Shown: positions 7,706-16,819, counted from the stretch's first letter. The stretch is 64,000 nt of DNA from Candidatus Eremiobacteraceae bacterium (GCA_035314825.1 DATFYX010000020.1:1-64000), one strand, 5' to 3'. Program-made: numbers and translations. Notes: generated by a model not told the origin, from the letters alone.

Positions 7706-8743
7706 ATGAAAGCAACGGTCTACCACGGCGCGCACGACGTACGCCTCCAGGAGGTTCCCGATCCGCATATCCTCGATCCGCGAGATGCGATCGTTCGCGT
7801 GACGCGCGCAGCGATCTGCGGATCGGACCTGTGGTTTTATCGCGGCATTTCCGATTTGGCACCTGGCGCTCGCACCGGTCACGAATTCATCGGCGTCGTG
7901 CAAGAGGTCGGCAGCGAAGTGCAAAGCGTGCGCCCAGGCGAACCCGTGATCTCACCCTTTGTCTCGAGTGACGGAACGTGTGAATTCTGCCGCGAGGGCC
8001 TCCAGACGTCGTGCGTACACGTCGGCTACTTCACGGGCGAACGCGGCGCCCAGGCCGAGTTCGTCCGAGTGCCGTATGCCGACGGCACGCTCGTCAAAAT
8101 GCCCGACGCAATCGCGCATGACGACGCGAAACGTAACGCGAGCGTTGCGCTCTGCGATGTCATGGCCACCGGGCATCACGGGGTAGTCGGTGCGCGAACG
8201 ACGCCGGGCTCAACGGTCGTCATCGTCGGCGACGGCGCAGTGGGGTTATGCGCCGTGCTCTCCGCCGCACGAGAAGTGCGTGCCGAGCGGATCATCGAGG
8301 TAGGTCATAATCCCAAACGGCTGGAGATCGCCAAGCGTTTCGGTGCGACGGACACATTTGATTCGCACGACGCCAACGTCCAGGCAGACATTCTTGAACT
8401 GACGTCCGGCGGAGCGCTCCATGTGGTCGAAGCGGTCGGCAATCAGGAGAGTTTGGATCTGGCAGTGGGCGTGGCGCGACCGGGCGGTACGGTGTGCTTT
8501 GTCGGCGTGCCGCACAACGTCAAGAACCCGCCGCTTGAGGCGATACTGTTCGGCAATCTCTCACTCCGCGGCGCGGTTTGCCCGGCGCGCGCGTACCTGC
8601 CGCAACTCATCGCAAGTCTCGAAGCCGGTCGCATCGATCCGTCACCGGTCCTCGATCTCACACTCCCGCTCGACAAGGTTGCGGATGGATACGCGGCGAT
8701 GGACGAGCGCCGCGCCATCAAAGTGTTGCTCACAGTCTCATAG
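7706..8743 (+). CDS. Zinc-dependent alcohol dehydrogenase (MDR superfamily)
   Basis: A 345-aa medium-chain dehydrogenase. Catalytic zinc ligands appear as the Cys in AAICGSDLW (about 38) and the His-Glu in TGHEFIG (about 60). The nucleotide-binding motif is [14 protein letters not shown] (about 173), followed by an acidic residue at the end of the second strand, IIEVGHN. The structural zinc lobe reads [17 protein letters not shown], so it has three of the usual four Cys with Asp in the first place. It is the first gene of a plus-strand operon with a cupin and an aldo/keto reductase, which together suggest turnover of a carbonyl or sugar-like compound (inference). Confidence 0.88.
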   Translation: MKATVYHGAHDVRLQEVPDPHILDPRDAIVRVTRAAICGSDLWFYRGISDLAPGARTGHEFIGVVQEVGSEVQSVRPGEPVISPFVSSDGTCEFCREGLQTSCVHVGYFTGERGAQAEFVRVPYADGTLVKMPDAIAHDDAKRNASVALCDVMATGHHGVVGARTTPGSTVVIVGDGAVGLCAVLSAAREVRAERIIEVGHNPKRLEIAKRFGATDTFDSHDANVQADILELTSGGALHVVEAVGNQESLDLAVGVARPGGTVCFVGVPHNVKNPPLEAILFGNLSLRGAVCPARAYLPQLIASLEAGRIDPSPVLDLTLPLDKVADGYAAMDERRAIKVLLTVS

Positions 8744-8753
8744 GAGCGAGCCG

Positions 8754-9155
8754 ATGGATATCAAGCGCGTTGGTTCACAGCCATCTGGTGCGGGGTCGGT
8801 CGAGTATTTCACTGGAGCCGTCCGGATCGATCCGCTTTTCGATAGAAGTGATCCAGCGCGCGTGAGCGGCGCGAGCGTGACGTTCGAACCGGGGGCTCGC
8901 ACGGCATGGCACACCCATCCGCTCGGTCAGACGTTGATCGTGACGGCCGGGTGCGGCCGCGTGCAGCGCTGGGGCGGGCCGATCGAGGAGATCCGGCCTG
9001 GCGATGTGGTCTTGATCGCGCCCGGTGAGAAGCATTGGCATGGTGCCGCTCCCGCCAACGCGTTGACACATATCGCCATTCAAGAGAAGCTTGACGGCAA
9101 ACCCGTTGACTGGATGGAAAAGGTCGGCGACGAACACTATGGGACTTCCCCATGA
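8754..9155 (+). CDS. Cupin-domain protein
   Basis: A 133-aa cupin. Motif 1 is [16 protein letters not shown] with two His ligands, and motif 2 is [11 protein letters not shown]. The ATG at 8754 has TAGGAG just upstream, 10 bp after the dehydrogenase stop. The last bases overlap the aldo/keto reductase start as ATGA. Cupins of this size are often annotated as carboxymuconolactone-decarboxylase-associated or quercetin-dioxygenase-like. The substrate cannot be read from the sequence. Confidence 0.85.
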   Translation: MDIKRVGSQPSGAGSVEYFTGAVRIDPLFDRSDPARVSGASVTFEPGARTAWHTHPLGQTLIVTAGCGRVQRWGGPIEEIRPGDVVLIAPGEKHWHGAAPANALTHIAIQEKLDGKPVDWMEKVGDEHYGTSP

Positions 9156-10168
9156 CCGAAATGGAGCAACCTGTGTTACGCACACGCAACCTCGGCACGC
9201 AAGGTCTCGCCGTTTCTGCGATCGGTCTCGGCTTGATGGGCATGAGCCAGGCCTACGGCAGTGCTGAGGAGCGCGACGAGCGCGAATCGATCGCGACTAT
9301 TCACCGAGCGATCGAGCTTGGTGTGACGCTCTTCGACACTGCCGAAGCATACGGACCGTATGCGAACGAGGAGCTGCTCGCTCGCGCACTGCAGGGCCGC
9401 CGAGACAAGGTCATCATCGCGACGAAATTCGGCTTCAGGTTCGGCGAAGGAGGCATTAGCGGCATGGACAGCCGGCCCGAGCACGTGCGAGAGGCAGTGG
9501 CGGGCTCGTTGCGCCGGCTCGCGACCGATCGCATCGACCTCCTCTATCAGCATCGCGTGGACCCGGCGGTTCCAATCGAAGAAACGGTCGGTGCGATGGC
9601 CGAGCTCGTGCGCGAGGGTACGGTTCGTTTCCTCGGCCTATCGGAAGCCGGCGAGCGCACGATCCGGCGTGCCCAAGCCGTGCATCCCATCTCCGCACTG
9701 CAGAGCGAATACTCGCTTTGGGAACGCAATCTCGAGCCGCGCATCATTCCGCTGTTGCGCGAACTGCGCATCGGGCTCGTTCCCTTTGCACCGCTTGGGC
9801 GCGGTTTTCTCACGGGCTCCGTGAAGCGTGCCGAGGAATATCCGGAGAGCGACTTCCGCCGCAACGATCCCCGCTACCAGGGGGCGAATTTCGACGCGAA
9901 CATGCGGGCCGCATCGGCCGTGCGCGAGCTCGCATCGCGAAAAGGCGTCACGCCCGGGCAGATCGCGCTCGCGTGGCTGCTGCACAAGGGCCCGGATATC
10001 GTGCCGATCCCCGGAACGAAACGGCGCAGCTATTTGGAAGAGAACGTCGGAGCGGCGGCCGTTGCGCTGACCGCTGAAGACATGGCCGCACTCGACGCAG
10101 CGCTTCCACCCGACAAGGTGGCGGGGCCGCGCTACGGCGAGCGCCAGATGGCACAAGTGGATCGCTAG
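9152..10168 (+). CDS. Aldo/keto reductase
   Basis: A 338-aa TIM-barrel NADPH oxidoreductase. The catalytic tetrad is visible as Asp and Tyr in [15 protein letters not shown] (about 55-62), Lys in IIATKFGF (about 90) and His in LLYQHRVDP (about 132). The NADP-binding end has [19 protein letters not shown]. The closest familiar group is the AKR13/YakC-type reductases. It overlaps the cupin by 4 bp and is the last gene of the three-gene operon. Convergent with the GrpB-like gene. Confidence 0.92.
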   Translation: MTEMEQPVLRTRNLGTQGLAVSAIGLGLMGMSQAYGSAEERDERESIATIHRAIELGVTLFDTAEAYGPYANEELLARALQGRRDKVIIATKFGFRFGEGGISGMDSRPEHVREAVAGSLRRLATDRIDLLYQHRVDPAVPIEETVGAMAELVREGTVRFLGLSEAGERTIRRAQAVHPISALQSEYSLWERNLEPRIIPLLRELRIGLVPFAPLGRGFLTGSVKRAEEYPESDFRRNDPRYQGANFDANMRAASAVRELASRKGVTPGQIALAWLLHKGPDIVPIPGTKRRSYLEENVGAAAVALTAEDMAALDAALPPDKVAGPRYGERQMAQVDR

Positions 10169-10204
10169 GCAAAAACGACCGCGAGCGATGCTCCGCGCCG
10201 AAGG

Positions 10205-10786
10205 CTATTGTCTCGCGTCGTGGGCCCGAGCGATGATCTCCTCGACGACGGCGGTCTTGGCGTCGGCGTAGTTCTGAACGTACTTCCACTCTCGCTGAGC
10301 CAGCGCGCGCTTTGCGTTCGCGTAGCGTTCACGATCGGCGTCGTTCTCGCGCAGCCAATCCCGGAAGGTCAGCATACGCCCGATCTCCGGGCAGTTGACC
10401 GAAAAGACATGCAGGTTGATATTCGTCCGCGGACCCTTGAATAGCCGGTGCTCGTGCCAATCGGGTTCGCGGATGCGCAGCACGTAGCCGGCATGTTCGA
10501 GATCAGGGAGGTACGCGGGTTCGTCCGCTGAGTTTGTGACGACCAGCATCATGTCGACGATCGGCTTCGCCGGCAACCCCGGCACGGACGTCGAACCGAC
10601 GTGTTCGATCATGAGCGCGCGCTCGCCGAGAACGTTTTGCAAAGCTTGGGCTTCAGTCAGAAAGAATTGCGGCCAAAGCGGGTCGTAGTCCGCAAGGACG
10701 ACGCGACCTTGCAGCGGTTGAAGCTCACCGACCGTGTACGCGCGGATTTGCTCCTCGGTATGGCCTGATTCGCCGCGACCTGGCAT
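10205..10786 (-). CDS. GrpB family protein (UPF0157 nucleotidyltransferase-like)
   Basis: A 193-aa protein of the GrpB/UPF0157 family. Key segments are VVLADYDPLWPQFFLTEA, IEHVGSTSVPGLPAKPIVDMM, which has the HVGSTSVPGLxAKPIIDI signature, and NLHVFSVNCPEI. The fold belongs to the nucleotidyltransferase superfamily, but the reaction is unknown. I start at the ATG at 10786, since the frame upstream has no family-like sequence. It is divergent from the DUF5069 gene, with 65 bp between. Confidence 0.85.
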   Translation of the reverse strand: MPGRGESGHTEEQIRAYTVGELQPLQGRVVLADYDPLWPQFFLTEAQALQNVLGERALMIEHVGSTSVPGLPAKPIVDMMLVVTNSADEPAYLPDLEHAGYVLRIREPDWHEHRLFKGPRTNINLHVFSVNCPEIGRMLTFRDWLRENDADRERYANAKRALAQREWKYVQNYADAKTAVVEEIIARAHDARQ

Positions 10787-10851
10787 TGTGCAGGCTTTGC
10801 GCACCACAATGGCCCAACCTCGTCCAAGCAGCTGCTGCACGAGAGTTGAGA

Positions 10852-11298
10852 ATGCCGACCGATTTTCGAGATGGTACGACGTTTCCGCGGCGAGGCCGTG
10901 AGGCCTTAGGCGGTTTTTTGTGGCTGGCCCGCGTGTTTGACAAGGCGCGCGCGAAAGCGAGCAAGACGCAGGACGGCTACATCTACCCGTGTCCAATGGA
11001 TCGCGCGATGATGCAACGCTGGGGCATCAGCCCTGGCGGGTTCACCAGCGCCGTCAGCGAGCACCCAAGCGACGATCAAATCCTCGCGTGGCTCTCCGAG
11101 CGAGTCACGCCGGACCGCATGCAGGCGGCCAACGCGTGGCTCCTGGAGCAACGATCTTCGCTGGACCGCCAGGATGCGGAAGAAGGCGTGCCCGGGGCGG
11201 TCGCGCCGGCATGGCCGCCGCAAGGCATCCTTATCGGCTTCGTCGTTGCCGCACTCGCGCTAGCGGTCGCATGGGTCACCCGCCTGCTCCACCGTTAG
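10852..11298 (+). CDS. DUF5069 protein with C-terminal transmembrane helix
   Basis: A 148-aa protein. The main part (residues 1-115: FPRRGREALGGFLWLARVFDKARA, GYIYPCPMDRAMMQ) fits DUF5069, a small family of unknown function. After it comes a Pro-rich hinge and one hydrophobic helix (GILIGFVVAALALAVAWVTRLL) ending in positively charged residues, a tail-anchor pattern. The family is usually soluble, as far as I know. Start is the ATG at 10852. Confidence 0.75.
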   Translation: MPTDFRDGTTFPRRGREALGGFLWLARVFDKARAKASKTQDGYIYPCPMDRAMMQRWGISPGGFTSAVSEHPSDDQILAWLSERVTPDRMQAANAWLLEQRSSLDRQDAEEGVPGAVAPAWPPQGILIGFVVAALALAVAWVTRLLHR

Positions 11299-11307
11299 AG
11301 GGTAGAG

Positions 11308-12363
11308 CTACAGCGCAGCGGCGATCGCCTTGCCGACCTCGTCCGTGCTCGCCCGTCCGCCGACGTCACGGGTGCGAGGCCCGTCGCGCAGCACCGCTTC
11401 GATCGCTTTCATAACCGCATCGGCGGCATCGGCGTGGCCGAGATGCTCTAGCATCATCGCACCGGACCATATCTGGCCGATCGGGTTTGCGATGTGCTGG
11501 CCTGCGATGTCCGGGGCAGAGCCGTGCACCGGCTCGAACATCGAGGGGAACTCGCGCTCCGGATTGAGGTTCGCCGACGGCGCGATGCCGATCGTGCCTG
11601 TGACCGCCGGCCCAAGATCGGATAGGATATCGCCGAAAAGATTTGAGCCCACGACGACATCGAACCAATCTGGATGCTGAACGAAATGTGCGGTCAAGAT
11701 GTCGATGTGATACTGGTCGGTTCTCACGTCAGGATAGCGTTGTGCCATTTCCCGCACACGCTCGTCCCAGTAGGGCATTGTGACGGCGATGCCGTTCGAT
11801 TTCGTAGCCGACGTGAGGTGCTTTTTCGGCCGGCTTCGTGCGAGCTCGTACGCGTACCGTAGGATCCGATCGACGCCGCGCCGCGTGAACACCGACTCCT
11901 GCACGACAAGCTCGGCGTCCGTTCCCTCGTTGAGGCGACCACCTATGGAGGAATACTCGCCTTCGCTGTTCTCGCGCACGATCCAAAAGTCGATATCGCC
12001 CGGCTTACGCCCGACCAAAGGTGAAGCGATGCCGGGCATGAGCCGCACAGGGCGCAGATTGACGTATTGCTGGAAGCGGCGGCGGATCGGGATCAGCAAT
12101 CCCCACAGCGAGATGTGATCGGGCACTTCCGGTGAACCGACGGCGCCCAAGTAGATCGCATCGTGTTTGCGGATGCGGTCGAGCCCGTCGTCGGGCATCA
12201 TCTTCCCGGTCTTGGCGTATTCCCCGCAGCTCCACGGCAGATGTTCCCATTCAAGACGCAATCCGAATTTCGCAGCCGCCGCGTCGAGCACGCGAATGCC
12301 CTCGGGCACGACTTCTTTGCCGATGCCGTCTCCTGGGATCACCGCTATCCGGTATGTCTTCAT
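11308..12363 (-). CDS. Tartrate dehydrogenase-like isocitrate/isopropylmalate dehydrogenase family enzyme
   Basis: A 351-aa NAD-dependent beta-decarboxylating dehydrogenase. The N-terminus IAVIPGDGIGKEVVPEG and the active-site/metal region GSNLFGDILSDLGPAVTGTIG place it in the IMDH/ICDH family. WFDVVVGSNLFGDI and NLNPEREFPSMFEPVHGSAPDIAG match the tartrate/D-malate dehydrogenase branch. Expected reactions are oxidation of tartrate or D-malate with Mg/Mn and NAD. The ATG at 12363 matches the family N-terminus. A GTG at 12402 would overlap the preceding gene's stop, so the gene may be the last of the methyltransferase transcript. Confidence 0.87.
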   Translation of the reverse strand: MKTYRIAVIPGDGIGKEVVPEGIRVLDAAAAKFGLRLEWEHLPWSCGEYAKTGKMMPDDGLDRIRKHDAIYLGAVGSPEVPDHISLWGLLIPIRRRFQQYVNLRPVRLMPGIASPLVGRKPGDIDFWIVRENSEGEYSSIGGRLNEGTDAELVVQESVFTRRGVDRILRYAYELARSRPKKHLTSATKSNGIAVTMPYWDERVREMAQRYPDVRTDQYHIDILTAHFVQHPDWFDVVVGSNLFGDILSDLGPAVTGTIGIAPSANLNPEREFPSMFEPVHGSAPDIAGQHIANPIGQIWSGAMMLEHLGHADAADAVMKAIEAVLRDGPRTRDVGGRASTDEVGKAIAAAL

Positions 12364-12401
12364 GCTTTGTTGGGGCTGCGCCTCACGGGTCCTCTTTCGC
12401 A

Positions 12402-12923
12402 CTAAAGCATTCGTCGCTCGTTGCTCGGATAATCGCCGTCCGGATGTTCATCGGCCCACGCTTTGGCTCGAGCCGCCAAGTACTCGAAGTTCTCAAAGAC
12501 GTGAGGTCGATTGGTTCTGGTGATGGCGATCCCGTCCGCGAGCAGATTCCAATACAGATTGACGTTGAACCAATCGGTCTGTAAGTACGTGCGTTCGTCG
12601 ATAAGGCCGCTGCGCACGAATGAACCGATGTGGTTATACATGTCGCATAAGTAGAATTCCGGGTGCTTGCGCCTATCTATGGGGATCTCGAGCAAGCTCG
12701 CGCGAAAGTCGTCGTCTTTCATGCGCTCCGCCAACTCGTGGCGCACGAAATTCACCAGCTCGCGCACGCTGGGATCCTGCAGCATGCCGAACACCGTGAT
12801 GAGACCGCTGAGCTGGTTGCTCGTGCGTAGATGACGAAGCTGCACCAGCGCCGCGATCGCCGACGCGGTGATCACGAGAAAGGTGCCGATCGCGGCGGCC
12901 GTGTTCAAAGCTTCCAGCGTCAT
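12402..12923 (-). CDS. DUF4760-like protein with one N-terminal TM helix
   Basis: A 173-aa protein. One membrane helix at residues about 5-27 (ALNTAAAIGTFLVITASAIAALV) is followed by QLRHLRTSNQLSGLITVF and a helical cytoplasmic part. A second gene of the same architecture is at 31852-32400: there too a TM helix leads into QLDELRRATQLEGAM, then RIFAELDSPEVDEARRFV. Function unknown. The start overlaps the methyltransferase stop by 4 bp (ATGA), so the two are translationally coupled. The family name rests on remembered resemblance and is uncertain. Confidence 0.7.
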   Translation of the reverse strand: MTLEALNTAAAIGTFLVITASAIAALVQLRHLRTSNQLSGLITVFGMLQDPSVRELVNFVRHELAERMKDDDFRASLLEIPIDRRKHPEFYLCDMYNHIGSFVRSGLIDERTYLQTDWFNVNLYWNLLADGIAITRTNRPHVFENFEYLAARAKAWADEHPDGDYPSNERRML

Positions 12924-14140
12924 GCTCGACCCGTGCGAGGGTTTGAAGAAGTATCGAATACGACCTGGTCCCAGCGCCACAGCTGCTCGAAGAACTCGCG
13001 CGCGATGCCGCGATCGTCGGGCTCGATGCAGATGTCGGCGATGGAACGTTTCCCGTCTACCGCGCTCAACAGCCGCTCCTGCTGCGCGTCGATCGGCAAA
13101 TACAGGTCCGTATATGTGTGATTGCGATTGATCAGCACCGCCGCCGCTCCCGAGGGCAGGCGGTCGCGCACCGCAATCGTATCGGGCAGTCGGATGGGGA
13201 GGTAGTCGAGCCAGTCATCGCCGGTGAAATCCACGGCGGCGCCGCGTACCGCCATGTTCTTCCGATATGCGATGGCGCTATGGCGCACCATCGTTCCGCG
13301 GAACAGTTCCATCTCGGCGTATTGGTCCGCGATCGGCAGCGCGACTAGCTTCGGCCGATGAGGCGTCGATGCGATAGCGCCACACCATGGCAAGTAGGGC
13401 GCTTGACGCACCCAACGTCCGAACGCGAGATCGGCGTCTCGCAGAAAGTCCATCAGCTGCGGCACCGCGTACGATCGGTCTAAAGGATGGAGCAGCGCAT
13501 CGGCAAGCCCGGCACTGCTGGCAAAGTCGGGCGAGTTGCGCAGCAGCGGCACAAGGGGATGGTCCGGCGGAAGCGCCTTGAGGGAGGCGGCGAGGTCGCG
13601 GATCTCATGGTCGGTTCGGCCGACGCCGAGTCGCCGGCAATAATCCTGAAGCATGTAAACACCGGCGCGGCCGTAGGGCGCGTACACCATCAAGTGTAGG
13701 GCACCCGCCGGTGCGAGCAGGTCGTGCAGCGCTCGCAGACCTGCGTCGGGGTCGGGCAGGTGATGCAGCACGCCCGTGCAGACGATGTAGTCAAAGGTTT
13801 GGCTGAGTTCACCCGCGCGCTCCACCGCGAGCTGGTGCACCTTGAGATTAGCGAGCCCGTGCTTGCGCTTCAACTCTTGCGTGAACGCGATGCTGTTCGC
13901 ACTGACGTCGATTCCGGTCACCTTGGCGTGAGGCCAGCGCAACGCGTAGTGGGCGGCCTGCATGGTGCCGCAGCCAGCCACCAAGATACTGCGGTCATCT
14001 CGGTACGGTTCGGCCGGCCAGAAGAGATGTGAATCGGCGCGCCGGCGCTTGTCGTCCCAGGACCGGCGGTACCAGTCTAGATCGTCGATGGGCGGCGGGT
14101 ATGGATGGCTTTCATAAAAGGCGCCGACGTCATCTATCAT
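12920..14140 (-). CDS. Class I SAM-dependent methyltransferase with C-terminal extension
   Basis: A 406-aa methyltransferase. Residues about 48-150 form the Rossmann domain: motif I is ILVAGCGTMQAAHYAL, the acidic residue after strand 2 is in VTGIDVSANS, and YIVCTGVLHHLPDP is motif IV/post-motif. The large C-terminal part (about 220-406) resembles the regulatory domain found in PKMT-type methyltransferases. The family acts on proteins or small molecules; the substrate here is unknown. The start codon is only 5 bp from a strong inverted repeat, leaving no room for an SD. It overlaps the DUF4760-like gene downstream. Confidence 0.83.
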   Translation of the reverse strand: MIDDVGAFYESHPYPPPIDDLDWYRRSWDDKRRRADSHLFWPAEPYRDDRSILVAGCGTMQAAHYALRWPHAKVTGIDVSANSIAFTQELKRKHGLANLKVHQLAVERAGELSQTFDYIVCTGVLHHLPDPDAGLRALHDLLAPAGALHLMVYAPYGRAGVYMLQDYCRRLGVGRTDHEIRDLAASLKALPPDHPLVPLLRNSPDFASSAGLADALLHPLDRSYAVPQLMDFLRDADLAFGRWVRQAPYLPWCGAIASTPHRPKLVALPIADQYAEMELFRGTMVRHSAIAYRKNMAVRGAAVDFTGDDWLDYLPIRLPDTIAVRDRLPSGAAAVLINRNHTYTDLYLPIDAQQERLLSAVDGKRSIADICIEPDDRGIAREFFEQLWRWDQVVFDTSSNPRTGRA

Positions 14141-14145
14141 AAACG

Positions 14146-14196
14146 CGAAGAGCCTTCCATACCGGGTTGGCTTAACCCGGTAAGGAAGGCTCTTCG
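14146..14196. terminator. Long hairpin between the sulfatase and methyltransferase genes
   Basis: The arms cgaagagccttcc (14146-14158) and ggaaggctcttcg (14184-14196) pair perfectly. The inner arms accgggtt (14161-14168) and aacccggt (14174-14181) pair around a 5-base loop. The total is about 22 pairs with one mismatch. Read on the minus strand it follows the sulfatase stop by 16 bp and is followed by only three T residues. It could terminate the sulfatase transcript or act as a leader structure for the methyltransferase, whose ATG is 5 bp away. Confidence 0.7.
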
Positions 14197-14212
14197 GAGC
14201 TGACGCTACGAC

Positions 14213-15727
14213 CTAGTCGGGCGACTTTTGCACCTGCGCCAACACTGAGTCCAGGTTGAACGAAGCGGGTTTCTGTCGCGGCGGGAACTTCTTGAAGTCC
14301 TCGATCTGCGACGCCACGACCGCTTGCATCAGGTACAGCTGAGGCGCGTGATCCACCAGCCAGTCCCAATACGTGTTCGAGTTGAAGTCCGCCCGCTCGA
14401 ACGGGTCGCGCCTCAGGCTCATGATGTGCGGCAACCGAAGCTTCACGAACGGCTCAGCCCACTGCGACATCGTGTTGGCGCGCTGGAGGGCCAGGTTGAA
14501 CTTCCAGTCGCCAACCCGAACGGCTATGACGTCGCCGTCATCGCTGAAGTACATGATCCAGTTTCTCGGGCTTTCTTTCACCTTGCCCGAGAAGTATGGG
14601 ATCATATTGTAGCCGTCGAGATGGACGTTGTACTTCTGGCCGCCCACCGTGGTGCCGTCGAGCAGCTGCTTGGTCACGTCGGGATTGCCGGCGGCGGCGA
14701 GCAGCGTCGGGAACATGTCGATGTGTGAAACGATGCCGTTGTAGATTGATCCAGGTTTGATGACGCCGGGCCAGCGGATGAAGCAGGGCACGCGCCATCC
14801 GCCCTCCCAGTTCGAGTCTTTCTGCCCGCGGAACGGGGTATTTGCGCCGTCCGGCCAGGTGTCGTTCTCCGGGCCGTTGTCGGTCGAGTACATGACGATG
14901 GTGTTGTCGGCGATCCCAAGCTCATCGACTTTGGCCAGCATCATGCCGATCTGCTCATCGTGGGTGACCATGCGATCCCCATAAGGATCTTGGCCGCTCT
15001 TGCCGAGATTTTTCGCAGCGACGTGGGTCCGGAAGTGCATGGCCGTGGAGTTGTACCACAGGAAGAACGGTTGGTTCGCCTTGGCCTGCTTTTCCATCCA
15101 TCCGAGAGCGGCGCTGGTGATCTCTTCGTCGATAGTCTCCATGCGCTTCTTGGTGAGAGGACCTGTATCTTTGATCGTTTGCTTGCCGACCCGTCCCCAA
15201 CGAGGATCGTTGGTCGGGTCATCCTTGTCGGTTGCGAGGCAATGGAGAACGCCCCGCGGCCCGAACGCGGCAAGGAACTTGGGATCCTTCGGATAGTCAG
15301 GCAGTTCGGGCTCTTCCTCGGCATTGAGGTGATACAGGTTGCCGAAGAACTCGTCAAACCCGTGCACGGTCGGCAGATACTCATTGCGGTCGCCCAGATG
15401 GTTCTTGCCGAACTGTCCGGTGGCATAGCCAAGCGGCTTGAGCAGCTCGGCTATGGTCGGGTCTTCTTTTTGCAGGCCGACGGTTGCGCCGGGCATTCCG
15501 ACCTTGGTGAGGCCGGTGCGGATCGGGTTCTGCCCGGTGATGAAGCAAGCGCGGCCCGCGGTGCAGCTCTGCTGCGAGTAGTAATCGGTGAAGAGACCGC
15601 CCTCGTTCGCCACGCGGTCTATGTTAGGCGTGCGATACCCCATCATTCCGTGGCTGAAGCGGCTGATGTTCCAGATGCCGATATCGTCGCCCCAGAGAAT
15701 GAGGATATTCGGTTTTGACTGTGCCAT
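14213..15727 (-). CDS. Arylsulfatase (type I, formylglycine-dependent), no signal peptide
   Basis: A 504-aa sulfatase. The N-terminus PNILILWGDDIGIWNIS supplies metal ligands. CTAGR in QQSCTAGRACFITGQNPIRT (about residues 52-56) is the site whose Cys becomes formylglycine. The later motif MYSTDNGPENDTWPDG carries the other Asp/Asn ligands. I start at the ATG at 15727, which has AGGAAAGG just upstream and gives the family N-terminus. There is no export signal, unlike the second sulfatase at 34 kb. A formylglycine-generating enzyme is encoded at 32.8 kb, but that one appears exported. Confidence 0.92.
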   Translation of the reverse strand: MAQSKPNILILWGDDIGIWNISRFSHGMMGYRTPNIDRVANEGGLFTDYYSQQSCTAGRACFITGQNPIRTGLTKVGMPGATVGLQKEDPTIAELLKPLGYATGQFGKNHLGDRNEYLPTVHGFDEFFGNLYHLNAEEEPELPDYPKDPKFLAAFGPRGVLHCLATDKDDPTNDPRWGRVGKQTIKDTGPLTKKRMETIDEEITSAALGWMEKQAKANQPFFLWYNSTAMHFRTHVAAKNLGKSGQDPYGDRMVTHDEQIGMMLAKVDELGIADNTIVMYSTDNGPENDTWPDGANTPFRGQKDSNWEGGWRVPCFIRWPGVIKPGSIYNGIVSHIDMFPTLLAAAGNPDVTKQLLDGTTVGGQKYNVHLDGYNMIPYFSGKVKESPRNWIMYFSDDGDVIAVRVGDWKFNLALQRANTMSQWAEPFVKLRLPHIMSLRRDPFERADFNSNTYWDWLVDHAPQLYLMQAVVASQIEDFKKFPPRQKPASFNLDSVLAQVQKSPD

Positions 15728-15861
15728 CGCGACCTTTCCTTTAGCCTTGCGATTTAGGTCAGGCGCGGTTCGTTGGGGCGGTTTCATTCACCCACAGCGG
15801 TCCTTGATATTACGTGCGAGGAGTGAACTACGCTCGCCGAACTGCCCCTAGTGCCGAAGTA

Positions 15862-16164
15862 CTAGTTCCAGCGCCCGCGCGAAGCGTCGGCCTTCGCATA
15901 CATGAGAAAGCTGCTGACGGCCGCGGTGAAGACCACGCTGCACATGAAGATCATGATCCCTTTCAAGCTGGTGCGCAGGATGCTGGGCGGCAACCGCACC
16001 TGCAGAACCATCACGACGAGCACGACGACTGTCGTCACGGCAAGCGCGACGACGAACCATCGCTCGATCTGCGCACCGCGCCGTAGCGGATCTCGGCGCA
16101 CGAACCAGCGGGCCAGAACGTAGCCGATCGCGATCCCCAACCCCAAGCCGATATAGACGTCCAC
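15862..16164 (-). CDS. Small membrane protein, 3 TM segments
   Basis: A 100-aa protein made almost entirely of three hydrophobic helices (residues about 3-20, 35-58, 68-90) with basic residues after the first (RWFVRRDPLRRG), consistent with a positive-inside loop. I do not recognise the family. It lies 17 bp upstream of the next minus-strand gene, so co-transcription is likely. Confidence 0.6.
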   Translation of the reverse strand: MDVYIGLGLGIAIGYVLARWFVRRDPLRRGAQIERWFVVALAVTTVVVLVVMVLQVRLPPSILRTSLKGIMIFMCSVVFTAAVSSFLMYAKADASRGRWN

Positions 16165-16181
16165 TTACGCGCCCTGGCACA

Positions 16182-16799
16182 TCACAGGTTCAACCGCTCA
16201 GCGCTCGGATGGATTGCTGCTCGATACCCTGCGGCCATTACCGCGACTGCAGAACGAGGCGTCAGCACCTCGACGCCGCCATGCGCCGGTCTCGCGCGCC
16301 GTTCCGAGTACCCGAGCGCTGACCATGCGAGAAGGTTCTTGCCCCAGACCAGCCACGCCCGGTCGTCGAAAACGATATAGGCGCCGTCGGGAAGACTGGC
16401 GGCGTCTGCTCGATAGACGCGCTTGGCGTGCCCGTCCCGTCGCTCGCGGTGCAATTGCGCATCCATCAGATCCGCGCTCGCCGGCTCGCCGTGACAGCTC
16501 GCCCACAGATCTCGGAAGCGCTGATAGTCGGTGCGCCGGCATTCGGCGCACGGCCGGTGGCCGGCGGCAAACGCCGTCGCCTCGTCGAGGAAGAAGAGCT
16601 CCGTATACGAGTGCGGCCGCATGACGACGCGATGCCGACCCTTGAACTCGAGCCTGCACGCGATCCAGCGGCGCATGTGCGAGGTGCGGACGATGCGGCG
16701 CGCGTCATCGTGCAAGATGCCGCGGTTGCCCATCATCAAGCCGCGTCCGGCGAGCGCGACGATCTCGCCGAAGGGGGTAACTCTGTTTTGCAGCGGCAT
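16182..16799 (-). CDS. Protein of unknown function with an Ada-like Cys/His segment
   Basis: A 205-aa protein starting at the ATG at 16799 (MPLQNRVTPFGEIVAL). It contains AFAAGHRPCAECRRTDYQRF at about residues 80-99, which recalls the 'A-x-G-(H/Y)-R-P-C-x2-C' zinc-site segment of Ada-type and zinc-ribbon proteins, although a complete four-Cys site is not visible. Hydrophobic and aromatic content is that of a soluble protein. Function unknown. It lies 20 bp downstream of the VOC gene. Confidence 0.6.
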   Translation of the reverse strand: MPLQNRVTPFGEIVALAGRGLMMGNRGILHDDARRIVRTSHMRRWIACRLEFKGRHRVVMRPHSYTELFFLDEATAFAAGHRPCAECRRTDYQRFRDLWASCHGEPASADLMDAQLHRERRDGHAKRVYRADAASLPDGAYIVFDDRAWLVWGKNLLAWSALGYSERRARPAHGGVEVLTPRSAVAVMAAGYRAAIHPSAERLNL

Positions 16800-16819
16800 C
16801 TCCGTGCAGGAGCGCGCTG

